Assembly (NCBI RefSeq): GCF_900107645.1
Contig: NZ_FNQN01000007.1
Coordinates: 192,898 to 256,897 of the forward strand
Direction: 5' to 3'
DNA length: 64,000 nucleotides
Source: Desulfuromusa kysingii
GTDB taxonomy: Bacteria; Desulfobacterota; Desulfuromonadia; Desulfuromonadales; Geopsychrobacteraceae
Positions 46,001-52,295 of this stretch are shown here, piece after piece. The first letter of the stretch is position 1. Each line of letters starts with the position of its first letter. The notes beneath the pieces were generated by a model. The model was not told where the DNA came from, did not search any database, and saw only the letters and a list, made by a program, of their open reading frames with translations. The position numbers were made by a program, and so were the translations under genes.

Positions 46001-47965
46001 GGCAATCTGTGGTAACCCTGCAATCACCCCCTGGGTTGCATCATTGACAAGACCGTTGGCGTCAACTGCGCTACGATCCAGCTTGAGGAGAAAATCACCA
46101 TAGGCAAGCTGCAAACGTTGCAGTTGCAACCCGGTCACCTCAGTGGTGCCATCGTGGAAAATCCGTGCCGTGGCGTTGACCTCCGCTCCAGCCAGGGAAC
46201 CACTCCCCTTCAGTCCCACCCAGAATTTATTATTTTCGACTCCGATGCCATATTCACTCAGCGCCAGGACGGCATCTTCAATTTGCACTGACGCACCACT
46301 CAAGTCATGCCAACCCGCCAGATTATCAGCCAAAGTAATTGCGTCACTGGCGATGTTCAAACCAGTAAAGACCAAAGATTCTCCGATCCCCTCTATAGAC
46401 GAGATAAGATCTCCAGCAGGAGTGATAGAACCGTCCAGATCCACAGAGAAATCCCCCGCAGCGTATTCCAGACCAATCCGGGTCAAACTCAAGGTGGCAA
46501 AATCGGTGATGGTGTAATTGTTGGTTGCCTTTTCCACCGCCATGCGGAGGGAATTCAATCCGTCTTTATTGATATCCGCAGCAATATCCAACGGCAGACT
46601 GGCAAAATTGCTCAGGGTTATCTGGCCCGTCAAGCTCCCTGACGGAAGATTATCGGCAATAGTCAACGATAATGCAGACAGGTTGGTCGGGAATCCAGAC
46701 AGGTTAAGAGATGGCAGAGTGCCCGCAGCGAATTCAAGCGTTCCGCCGGTGGAAACCCCCTTGCGGGAAAGAATCAGCGGGGTCTCCGCGGGCAGACTGA
46801 CAAAACCTCCACCTATCGAATCTGGAAATTGAAGCTTGCCGCTGAGTGAGACGCTTTTTTTCGCCAGATTGATGGCACCACCAATATCGATAAGTTTAAA
46901 AGCCGTGCCGGGAATTGTTAACTGCGAAGCGACGGCCTCAGCACCTTCGGCCACTGCCGCCTGTCCCCAGCCAATGGATTGATCTGCCAGCATGCTGAGG
47001 TTTGGAACCTCCAGATTGCCATACCCCGATCCAAGCTGCAATGCTCCACCAAGAGCTGAGAAGGAGAACGGCACATCCTTGTTAGTGTCAACCTGAAGTG
47101 TCAGGGCATCAAGAACCAGAGTGACGGCGTATGTCCCTTCTATCAGATCGAAACTGAATGGTTTGCTGGCGTTGGCGATGGAGATATCACCGGCGAGACC
47201 AGCCAGAGTCAGGTTGATCGCGTCAAGGGGTAAATTGGGGAAACTCATCCCCTGGATATCAAGCTCCAGAGAGCCTTGGAGTGATGTTCCAGTAGGGGAA
47301 AAAGTCATCCGATCAAGCTGCAATACGGCACCGGGCAGAGTGAGGGTTGTTTTCGTCGCCACCACAACGGTTCCGCTGACAATCTCCCCTGCTTGTGTCT
47401 GCAAGTCATTAAAACTGACCAGAAGTTCCTTGGACTCTGGATCGAGCAAACGCTCCGGCAGATAAGAGCCAAGCCAACCCAAGGCGATGGAACCCTGACC
47501 GCTGAGCTTTTCAGCTTCAGCGACAGCAGTAGTACGTAATTCAAATTCACCGATGCGCCATAGTTCGCCAGGCAGATCTGTTTGTCCATCCTTCACGACC
47601 CGGATAGAAAATTCATAGATCTTGTTAATCTCGGGGTAGAACTTATACCTCCAACGACTATGACCATCAGCCGCTTGCCAGGTGGTGCCTCCATCCAAGG
47701 TGATTTCGACATTCAGATCTTTGACTGCAATCTGTTTCTGCTCACTCTCTAAGAGCCCTTCGATAAGAACTGAACCGTCCAGCAAATCCCCTGAGGTAAA
47801 GATGATCTGCCGTGTATCATACTCCTCGTATTCCAGACCGTTGACGGTGACATAATCCAAATAACCCAGGTCAGACCCATCATAATAGGCAGATTGGGCC
47901 GGAATGACCGTGGCACATAGGCATAAGAGGCAAAGGAAGAGCTTAGCAACAGATCGCATGTTCAT
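37061..47965 (-). CDS. Giant exported repeat protein (3634 residues)
   Basis: One uninterrupted frame. Signal peptide about 1-25 (ending AQS). About 105-2640 consists of five beta-rich repeats of roughly 500 residues, anchored by a PGT-type motif at P352, P847, P1341, P1852 and P2349 (spacings 495, 494, 511, 497). Repeats also share FHDGTT, GLKG and ALGDF/AYGDF strands; repeats 1 and 2 are most alike, later ones progressively diverged. About 2640-2980 is an aromatic-rich beta region (WWIFYGRIYGG); then an Ig-like section, a Lys/Arg/Gly-rich linker (about 3245-3275) and a C-terminal domain. Start follows AAAGG. I do not recognise the family; a surface fibre or envelope-spanning protein is plausible. 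Confidence 0.85.
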   Translation of the reverse strand: MNMRSVAKLFLCLLCLCATVIPAQSAYYDGSDLGYLDYVTVNGLEYEEYDTRQIIFTSGDLLDGSVLIEGLLESEQKQIAVKDLNVEITLDGGTTWQAADGHSRWRYKFYPEINKIYEFSIRVVKDGQTDLPGELWRIGEFELRTTAVAEAEKLSGQGSIALGWLGSYLPERLLDPESKELLVSFNDLQTQAGEIVSGTVVVATKTTLTLPGAVLQLDRMTFSPTGTSLQGSLELDIQGMSFPNLPLDAINLTLAGLAGDISIANASKPFSFDLIEGTYAVTLVLDALTLQVDTNKDVPFSFSALGGALQLGSGYGNLEVPNLSMLADQSIGWGQAAVAEGAEAVASQLTIPGTAFKLIDIGGAINLAKKSVSLSGKLQFPDSIGGGFVSLPAETPLILSRKGVSTGGTLEFAAGTLPSLNLSGFPTNLSALSLTIADNLPSGSLTGQITLSNFASLPLDIAADINKDGLNSLRMAVEKATNNYTITDFATLSLTRIGLEYAAGDFSVDLDGSITPAGDLISSIEGIGESLVFTGLNIASDAITLADNLAGWHDLSGASVQIEDAVLALSEYGIGVENNKFWVGLKGSGSLAGAEVNATARIFHDGTTEVTGLQLQRLQLAYGDFLLKLDRSAVDANGLVNDATQGVIAGLPQIAIDKFPALFNENNELLVQLNGFNVDLANNKVTLGSVTINPSTALTFDLGPVAMQLTGMTFSSTGAEIAGSVSLAGFDLPATDIPFTGLNFSRSGFAGDVDLVGLAGVRTIDILDGDYGFSLALSALKVAVDTQLPVAQMVQLTGFSGSLQFGPGYGDIAVPNLQLLADHTISWGQTAVAEGEEVVATALLTIPGTDFKLANIGGAINLAAKSVSLHGQFQFPDSLGGGSVSLPAVTPLVLSKKGISTAGTLEFAAGTLPSLDLSGFPTTLSTLSLAIADNIPSGSLSGQVTLNSFADLPLDIAADINKDGLNRFRMAVEKESYSFPLAEFATLTLTKLALEYDKGDFSVVLDGSITPTNSLVSSVTGIDDALVFSGLTISPDAITLASDLEGWHELTGAAAQIEGAFLTLNQYGIGVENNLFWVGLKGQASLGGSTATATARIFHDGTTRIDGIDLNNIYFALGDFFLKVAGDHIDEAGAIANNTQGYIGGLPQALIDALPAGVLNDAQELVVQLNNFQVDLANRSVSLGSVGYIPAAPFNVTLGPVTLSFAGITFTTSSASIDGAINLSGLGLPVEEIPFTDLYLGAGAIAGDIDLIGGGGTRSITIVDGEFGFQLNLDTLSVNVDTRKSLATMVSLKTFGGGVEFGSGFNGLEISDLELLSDNIISWGKNTIAAAPVSLARLNLPGGFAIGDLGGAIDLAAKSLSISGTIYLPAAMNNASITIPADQPVTLSASNGLSTDGPLVFDPGTLPAMSLADIDTSLTSLSLGIDNNVISGSLAGNLDFTQFGNLKVAVTAAFDSKDGLQQVKIDSGNLNKSFNLDGFASLTLKEVKGGYKNDNFYVELAGMITPTHSLFSEYQRPVEFSGLRVYKAAIEFTGDLGGWQTLSATTININAASVSLEKYGLGISNGLLWFGLQGQAEYMGGEASITAKIFHDKTFEISDFGFDGLYLALGDFSLRTSAKMEDGLISGAGSINAGFLTEYLPAELKDPLTGEVNVSFENLAIDLENKKVTSGTVVLNFKKALTPDLGVFSAEIRSVSFGSNGASVDGDFNLDSLAGIDIPNAPKNLSFADIELSPRGFAGSVTYNAGSNPVVLPVLTGDYGITLRLSELTVAVDTSAAEIVDMLRLTDLDGSIKLGSGYEMAEDFTQLTMLADRGITWGMQPNSDLADMGKEAAEQAAKEAAESLSGLDFKIPGTEFHVNNINGRLYLNDKKLKVWGRVKLPANLGGGSIGLSEVSALVVSSSGVSTTGEVDIDPGSIGKFGLAGFAADVQSFSFGVSSNSISGSLAATIKLVQFDNIPIDVTASLSNLGLEELTIVTELPESPFSLAGFADLTLKKLGGSYVDGEINVIIDGDLALDPTVADVAKTFNFSDLSISKNSISMPSIDDPVMFAADLPAFSVGEGLAQLALSEFGFTVKDNLMWIILNGNATILSQTVEGSILISHKGDIDLGTLRADDIVVNFGDYRLTGALALVDGEWSGEASLYLGALHSSLDPSSLNAFGELPVSVSNLDIDMDSKTLNSGTISFDPEGSFTISNDFFNASLPSVSVGVRGGSVFGEIGAGASISFDQGILAGYTEGLSFSDFGLANNGLQVTVTWADTVGKSMTVVPHTTYGIDAHLKEIKVAFDSSKGDVTEMFELKKIDGNLSFGDGYSMASVANGVTNLTPAIVFDNVENTYGFNAVGLAFNLPGTDLQVRDFSGDIGFDDQSLTLAGTLTIPYAEGKQIDISINEWTISDTGFKGEVSANNVDLADIGFDAMLTEANLAFDKFSIASASLGMELTLEEFFAMKIAAKLALANNGVSAWSIGGSSAKSFTHEAPFATVTVSGLNAGYHSAGDNPGLYFGLDSSFAIKGATLLSGLPSPIILSGIEVSDSGITIDGVVIETGFNGASATLAGAKVDLTTFALGYDDHFFFDIAGGISAGPIAADVVLTLHQNATIDLEKIVTEYHEGSLYFKVELGLSESEFSGAVIVDVANTISMDGQFILGSTDTYTYWGASLAAGGSGGVPLGAIPLSLYKVGGGCAYHMTVNAETGALTKDGNNPFVLMAKVGIGTSDFSTWYGDFTLYIEDSKLTLHGDSWFLTESHTGDADLEATITLGSSPPLFHVEAEAKLSKKLGSLTMLGVDGTVDLLFADGDWHIWFGSQDQRLNVTALEYITGSGYIQLSSDGLALGVKQTFDLGGEWWIFYGRIYGGAEVAVEGGFAPFYIDASGRVWIGLEAGVRVGGENYEIMAAYAELDAHFRAPNPTYVMMHGEVSYSFLMGVISGSWEMDFVIPEGTEGATMEANIADLPLLAMTRPQNNATKVRLVNELEISTTIPLMHPFVYDDDNWYVLTVKHPERDGDIVNFTEIEDGNKGLLLDGYSGAMRGGLLGLKKMVYSPLAPLSKGQEHSISTVLQLRTFNPTTSGSTITYGADRNWGSLVKEEVVTVSFTTTDEPTNFREMVLGVYPSVSTAPVYADTNVYLEMKNALAAEALRDGQERNKIKINVLDPSGTPVSGAWDFGGAVTDDQGGSQRSIFVFKSTEPLYIMKSYTNAEGVTKYSKQLPNGVWPYPFITEPETNEGDTSQTQAGSTTQGKQLERYVAQIEKGTNQKQRGQTSKRRNRAGSGADEADVDENSAEGGVTVVGGGVMQVAAGPTYIGNGIGGAANEYVLANDRVGAVVASDGYQNKYTVEILDEGNQKIYGANFYLTLPENGEEPSAMYSGSKDVIADGGLENLNYFVKYSLDQAGYQEALAAGPYAAKREELRALWERYINGEFSSVGSLCQPPEMVSLTNLRNAFDNNEQNVQNDLEQCAPAASVIEEIEGRVNLAKEELALTFSTVNFQTLELRFTTKAPINWNEIELEIEFDPAVDEGSYSITFRKGQYIVRSKSDSINHRIEMKFTSDYERQLMERLLFRISNSTYGYHVVDYFGGVKVFTRDFTESLIGADYNYAQDEAIGNTTQYQGNNFSQFQILELETSRGTTDFTSLSF
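40045..47655 (-). repeat. Five tandem coding repeats of about 1.49 kb in the giant gene
   Basis: Repeat boundaries are approximate. The codons for the anchor Pro lie at 46910-46912, 45425-45427, 43943-43945, 42410-42412 and 40919-40921, giving periods of 1485, 1482, 1533 and 1491 bases. The first two units keep long near-identical stretches (for example GTLEFAAGTLPSL and PLDIAADINKDGLN); the last three share only pattern. Confidence 0.8.
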
Positions 47966-47985
47966 AAGTCAGGCCTTTAAAATGT

Positions 47986-48022
47986 AAAAAGCCGCTCACA
48001 TTTGATACAGGGTGTAAGCGGC
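47986..48022 (-). terminator. Terminator-like hairpin between the beta-barrel gene and the giant gene
   Basis: On the minus strand GCCGCTTACA (48022-48013) pairs with TGTGAGCGGC (48000-47991), one wobble, 12-base loop, followed directly by TTTTT. It lies only 21 bases before the giant gene's start codon and just after the barrel gene, so it should cut transcription into the giant gene. Confidence 0.7.
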
Positions 48023-48029
48023 CAGTTAT

Positions 48030-49649
48030 TTAGAATGAAAACAGATAGGCGAGTTTGACCAGATGTTCTTGATAATCTTGATCTGTTGTCGTCTCATCAG
48101 ATTCATACTCACGTCGTTCAGCACTGAGACGGATCGATTTTGAGCGGTCGGATCCAGGATGATAATCGGCCCGGAACTGGTAATTGATATATTGGGTATC
48201 TGCGGCAGCATCGTTGCCATTGTTCTTGGTTGAAGCAAAAAGATCCATCGACCAGAGGTCTCCGGCGTCGTAGCCACAATCAATTCGGCCACCGAGGCCA
48301 ACCTGGTCACCGCTGTTTTTATTGATAAAGTTGCCGTCAAGGGTGAGCGTAGCGCGAACCAGATGATCATCGGCAAGACGTTTCTTCCAGCCAAGAGTTC
48401 CGCGCACAGTGTTGATTTGCTGATTTTCTGCACCCTCAGCGTTATCGTCGATAAGGGTGAGGATGTAACTGCTGCCGTAGCGCCAACCGCTTTTGGGCCG
48501 GTTATTGAAATCAATCGACATCACTTGCATGTTTTGATCAGAACCGCGGCCACTATTGCGTTTGCCCTGCAGTCGCAAACCGAAATCACCACGTTTCATC
48601 CAGTCGGGTCGATAGGTTAAATAGAGCGCAGCGTCACGGGTAAACAGAGTATCACCCAAGCCGCCATCAAGATTATCCTGACTGTGTTTCAGGGTAAGAC
48701 GCGCCTTGAACTCGCGGTTGATCATCCACTCGGTATCATTTTCAAATCGTTCACGGTCAGCTGCAGCGCTGGCAATGACCGGTTTGAAATCGGTATCGAA
48801 TCGTTCATACGTGAAGTTGACTCGCAGTGAGCGTGGGATTGGCTTAGTATAAACTTTGACCCGGATAGCTCCGGCGTCTTCATCATCCTCATTATCTCTG
48901 GTGTTGAGATCACTCTGATTGTACGCGGTTTCACCCCGGATACTCAGATAGCGGTTAAAGCGCCAGTTCCAATTAACGCCGGCGGTTTTTGCTTCGGCGG
49001 TATCCATAGCCAGAACGCCCCCTTGATCGGCAGTGGCAGAATCATCTTTGACGAAAGAGATCGCTGCGCCGATCGACTGTGCGGGGGCATGATTCCAGGT
49101 GCTATGCATTCCCGCAACGTACCGATCAACCGAGTCATCAGCGGTGGAGTCGTAGACCTCTTCCCATGAGGCTTTCTGCAACCCGCCAATCAGCCCCAAA
49201 TCCCAACCGCTATCCCGGTCGCCAATCTGATAAGCAAGCTTTGCCCCTTTGGCGCTGGTACTGAGGACCATGGGGTTACTGGAAGCAGCGACATCGCCCA
49301 ACTCGAGGTGGAGTTTCTCCGTGCGATAGAACCCATGTAGATACATCAAGCGAGCGTCACGGTTGTCAACTTGCTCATTATTGGTCGCACGTCCACGCAA
49401 GTCCAGACCGACCCGCGCTGCTTCGGTCTGCTTTTGTATCGCAATACTCAATTCCTGACGCCAGGTGGTCCCTTCATCCAGGGTACTCGCAGCGTTGCCA
49501 CTGACATCCTGCCACTCCAGCATAGTCTCTGAGCGACCACGAACTTGCCAAGATTGAGCGCTTGTAGGATCAGCAGCAAACGAAAAACCAGAGAGAACAA
49601 AGGTATAAATTAAAGGAATAAGCAGTAAACATTTCGTTGTATTAACCAT
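48030..49649 (-). CDS. Outer-membrane beta-barrel protein
   Basis: 539 residues: signal peptide about 1-25 (ending SFAAD), then alternating polar/hydrophobic strands throughout with aromatic girdles (RYLSIRGETAYNQSDL, LRVNFTYERFDTDF) and the C-terminal strand LVKLAYLFSF ending in Phe, the usual BAM-recognition signature. About 20 or more strands fit the length. Porin-like or TonB-independent; the substrate is unknown. The start follows AAGGATATGG. It lies 12 bases after the NTF2-like gene. Confidence 0.85.
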   Translation of the reverse strand: MVNTTKCLLLIPLIYTFVLSGFSFAADPTSAQSWQVRGRSETMLEWQDVSGNAASTLDEGTTWRQELSIAIQKQTEAARVGLDLRGRATNNEQVDNRDARLMYLHGFYRTEKLHLELGDVAASSNPMVLSTSAKGAKLAYQIGDRDSGWDLGLIGGLQKASWEEVYDSTADDSVDRYVAGMHSTWNHAPAQSIGAAISFVKDDSATADQGGVLAMDTAEAKTAGVNWNWRFNRYLSIRGETAYNQSDLNTRDNEDDEDAGAIRVKVYTKPIPRSLRVNFTYERFDTDFKPVIASAAADRERFENDTEWMINREFKARLTLKHSQDNLDGGLGDTLFTRDAALYLTYRPDWMKRGDFGLRLQGKRNSGRGSDQNMQVMSIDFNNRPKSGWRYGSSYILTLIDDNAEGAENQQINTVRGTLGWKKRLADDHLVRATLTLDGNFINKNSGDQVGLGGRIDCGYDAGDLWSMDLFASTKNNGNDAAADTQYINYQFRADYHPGSDRSKSIRLSAERREYESDETTTDQDYQEHLVKLAYLFSF

Positions 49650-49661
49650 TGATCCATATCC

Positions 49662-50714
49662 TTAATAGTTGTAGGAAGTCGCATTGTTGCTTTCATTGCT
49701 TTCAGAAACGACATCGGTTGAATCAATCGTCAATACTCCGGGAGGAAAGATACCCGTCAACATTCCGGAAAAACTGGACCCAGCAGCAATCGGCCCAATC
49801 TCCATGGTCACTTCACTAGGCGCACTCACAGCAACTACAGGAACTTCTATCCCATGCAAAGTGCAGCTAGTACTAGCTACCGTTCCATCATTGTAAACAA
49901 CAAAGTAAACCTGATCGTCAAGAAGATCGATAACTTGTACCCTCAAATCAGCTTGCCCCTGTGGGGTTTGGTGACAGCTGTTGTCATACCAATAACCACC
50001 GTTAGACGAACAGTTGGCACCATCACACAACTCAAGATGCTGGCTATCGCAGACTGCCGCGGGACTGTATGGGGTTTGATGACAGCTATTGTCATACCAG
50101 TAACCACCGTTGAACGCACAGTTTGAACCATCACACAAGTTCAGGTGTTGGGCATCACAAACAGCTCCGGGCTCAGCAACGACTGCCGTCACTTCCTGAC
50201 CGGAAATTGGTGAAACTTCCTGAACCCATTCGGGCAAGCTAGCGCCGAAGAGTTGGTTCCCTGCCAATTCAATCAGCAGATAATCACCTTCCACTTCGTC
50301 AAATAGAAACCGGGAAACCCCTTTTTGGGTTATCTGCCGACCATCATCCAGACTTTCATAACGTTTCTCCCAGTGGACAAACAGAAACTGTTTGACGTTA
50401 TCGGGGACCACTTTGTCGATCCAATAATCGACCTGATGAATTTCATAATTCCGGAAATCGCTATAGAGGGCATCGGTGAAGGTGATGTAATCCTGCCGAA
50501 AACGCTCATCGGAGACGTAATCAAGAAAACTACGCGCATCTTCATCTTCATAGGCGGCCATCAGCTCTTTAAAAACCGATTCGACCTGCATGGCACGGGT
50601 TTTATCCTGCACGATCAATTCGCGATCATAACTACTCGCACAGAATCCAACCGCAACAGACATAAACAAAAGCAACAATGATAGCAATGATTTAGCACAA
50701 AATTTCACACGCAT
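49662..50714 (-). CDS. Secreted NTF2-like protein with two Cys-rich repeats and a C-terminal CARDB-like domain
   Basis: 350 residues. Signal peptide about 1-25; an SnoaL/NTF2-like region about 40-160; two near-identical Cys repeats, each with pattern C-x6-LCDG-x-NC-x3-GGYWYDNSCHQTP (about 185-215 and 222-252); then a beta-sandwich resembling CARDB (ADLRVQVIDLLDDQVYFVVY; ESNESNNATSYNY ending). Start after AGAGGA. First gene of the minus-strand surface cluster. Two Cys per unit bracket a GGYWYDN loop, suggesting disulfides; function unknown. Confidence 0.78.
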   Translation of the reverse strand: MRVKFCAKSLLSLLLLFMSVAVGFCASSYDRELIVQDKTRAMQVESVFKELMAAYEDEDARSFLDYVSDERFRQDYITFTDALYSDFRNYEIHQVDYWIDKVVPDNVKQFLFVHWEKRYESLDDGRQITQKGVSRFLFDEVEGDYLLIELAGNQLFGASLPEWVQEVSPISGQEVTAVVAEPGAVCDAQHLNLCDGSNCAFNGGYWYDNSCHQTPYSPAAVCDSQHLELCDGANCSSNGGYWYDNSCHQTPQGQADLRVQVIDLLDDQVYFVVYNDGTVASTSCTLHGIEVPVVAVSAPSEVTMEIGPIAAGSSFSGMLTGIFPPGVLTIDSTDVVSESNESNNATSYNY

Positions 50715-51126
50715 AAGAATCCTCTAAAATCGATAAAGGTTTGGAATCCAAGTCCGTATTGGTGAGAACACCGAGAGAATTAATGAAATATTATTTTTTA
50801 AAAAATAGATAGGAAGATATAGAGAAGCCCCCCCTCACATCAGGCAGTTAACAAGAATTGTTTCAATACATTGCAAATAGTTACATACTGATATGTGACA
50901 CTTATCACATTTTCCGAATATATTCATAGGAAAAATCGATCATAAGCCATAAAAAATGATTCGCCTCTTTCGTACCAGAATCACAACGACCACCTTGATT
51001 CAGAATCCTCGCCGCTGACACCAGCGACAAAGCCAAGAGACACGTGGAGATAAAACGCCCCCGCCCCTTTCACCTCGGAATCGCATCCATGTTACAATAT
51101 CCAAAACCCAACAAAGGAGAACAATA
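50715..51126. promoter_or_regulatory. Divergent regulatory region with a Crp-type palindrome
   Basis: 412 bases without a convincing gene, between the surface cluster (minus) and the selenoprotein rhodanese (plus). At 50893-50910 is ATGTGACACTTATCACAT, perfect TGTGA-N6-TCACA half sites as bound by Crp/Fnr-family regulators. It lies about 180 bases upstream of the surface-cluster start and 217 bases upstream of the rhodanese. The section around 50765-50830 is AT-rich with a run of A/T then C. Confidence 0.6.
51090..51098 (+). promoter_or_regulatory. Extended -10 promoter of the rhodanese gene
   Basis: TGTTACAAT is an extended -10 (TGnTACAAT) about 30 bases before the ATG. A -35 is not clear. 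Confidence 0.45.
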
Positions 51127-51558
51127 ATGCGGACAATATTTCCCATACGCTTGTTTCTATTGTTTTTTTTCACTTTTGCACTTCTCGGCAACGCAATCGC
51201 CATTGAGATACCTGAACGCCCGGGAGATGTTAAAAGAATTTCCATGACAGAGTTTCAAGCACTACTTGCAAGCAATGAAATTGTTATTATCATTGACACA
51301 CGAACCCCGGGACAATGGCAGCAAGCAGCAGACAAAATTCCCGGTGCCATAAGAATTGATTCACAAAGTGCATTACAAAAGTTCAAAGCAGAGGTTCCAC
51401 CCGCTACGGAAATAGTCACTTACTGTACTTGACCGAGTGAAGGTTCCAGTGCCGGTCTGGCACTGACATTGATGAAAAATGGCTTTACCCACGTACGACC
51501 GTTACTGGGTGGCTATTATGCCTGGATTAAAGCAGGATTGCCTGTCGCCCCCCGTTAG
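51127..51558 (+). CDS. Exported rhodanese-domain selenoprotein (in-frame UGA as selenocysteine)
   Basis: Reading through TGA at 51430-51432 gives 143 residues ending at TAG 51556-51558. Signal peptide about 1-25 (ending NAIA), then a complete rhodanese domain: IIDTRTPGQWQQ, the loop TYCT-U102-PSEGSSAG, and after the TGA the expected conserved tail VRPLLGGYYAWIKAGLPV. Without recoding the domain is cut at its active-site loop. A SECIS-like hairpin follows (see next feature). C100 aligns with the usual catalytic Cys, U102 forms a CxU pair. Start after AAAGGAG. Periplasmic thiol or sulfur transfer is likely. The family member with Sec at this place is inferred, not proven. Confidence 0.88.
51447..51465 (+). 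promoter_or_regulatory. Bacterial SECIS-like hairpin of the rhodanese selenoprotein
   Basis: CAGTGCC-GGTCT-GGCACTG: seven perfect pairs, loop GGUCU in RNA. The loop lies 21 bases after the UGA. E. coli fdhF has the same GGUCU loop about 18 bases after its UGA. This is the best direct evidence for Sec insertion here. Confidence 0.82.
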
Positions 51559-51584
51559 CTGACAGCTGTCTATCTTGTTAGAGT

Positions 51585-51622
51585 AAAAACGGCTTTGTGA
51601 ACTATTTTGCAAAGCCGTTTTT
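51585..51622 (+). terminator. Intrinsic terminator after the rhodanese gene
   Basis: AAAAACGGCTTTG (51585-51597) pairs perfectly with CAAAGCCGTTTTT (51610-51622), a 13-bp stem with a 12-base loop, symmetric enough to end transcripts from either side. It lies 27 bases after the TAG stop, supporting 51558 as the true gene end. Confidence 0.88.
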
Positions 51623-51852
51623 AAGTTTGGAATGAGCTCGTGTCTCTGTGAAATAAAAACGAAACAACCAGTTGAACCGATTATTAACCCGGGATCAAGT
51701 AAGGCACCAATAATTTGGTATAATAAGATTATATTTTGTTGATTCGTCATAGTATTCAATAGTATTTAAAGATTTACCCAATGTCGTTACTTGCAATCAT
51801 AATCATGCAGCATAAGTCACACCCCATAAAAATCTAACCTTAGAGGACCACG

Positions 51853-52287
51853 ATGAAACATCTCATTTTGATGTTTGTGATAGTCGTCTCGTTATGCGGC
51901 CCGGCGTTATCTAGTGACAACATTGCAATTGTCAAAAAGGTCCAAGGCAAAGTCACGCTGCAACGAGGAGAAAACTTTACGCCGATCGCGCAAGGTGACA
52001 ATCTCCAAGAGGGTGATGTCTTGATTACTGATTCAGGTGCCAGTATCGGGATCATTTTTCACGATGGCAGCGTACTCTCCCTTAAAGATAAAAGTTATTT
52101 GCGTATCCAAGCGTTCCAATTTAAACCAATTGAAAAAATCTTTGACTTCCACCTGTTCCTGAAAAAAGGGGCTGCTGTTTTTCAATCGGGGAAAGTGGGT
52201 GAACTTTCACCTGAAAGTTTTATTTTTGAGATACCTAAAGGGACGATCGGTATTCGTGGCACCAAGTTTCTGGTTGACGTCAGATGA
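51853..52287 (+). CDS. FecR-domain exported protein
   Basis: 144 residues: signal peptide about 1-20, then a FecR domain (VKKVQGKVTLQRGENFTPIA, LQEGDVLITDSGASIGIIFH, IPKGTIGIRGTKFLV). It stops right after the domain and has no anti-sigma N-terminus, so it is the stand-alone periplasmic kind common in deltaproteobacteria, not a sigma regulator. First of a three-gene operon; start after AGAGGA. Confidence 0.87.
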   Translation: MKHLILMFVIVVSLCGPALSSDNIAIVKKVQGKVTLQRGENFTPIAQGDNLQEGDVLITDSGASIGIIFHDGSVLSLKDKSYLRIQAFQFKPIEKIFDFHLFLKKGAAVFQSGKVGELSPESFIFEIPKGTIGIRGTKFLVDVR

Positions 52288-52295
52288 GGGGAATT

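Noticed and set aside
37940-47590. Many open frames of 60-180 codons opposite or within the giant gene
   Set aside because: They mirror the repeated codon pattern of the giant gene, recur once per repeat, and show no start signals or family features.
50715-51126. Short open frames in the region upstream of the rhodanese
   Set aside because: They overlap regulatory features, lack ribosome-binding sites and show no coding pattern.
51127-51432. Short rhodanese-like gene ending at the TGA, or a nonsense-mutated pseudogene
   Set aside because: The frame continues past the TGA with conserved rhodanese sequence to a normal stop and terminator, and a SECIS-like hairpin lies at the right distance. 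Recoding explains this better than decay.
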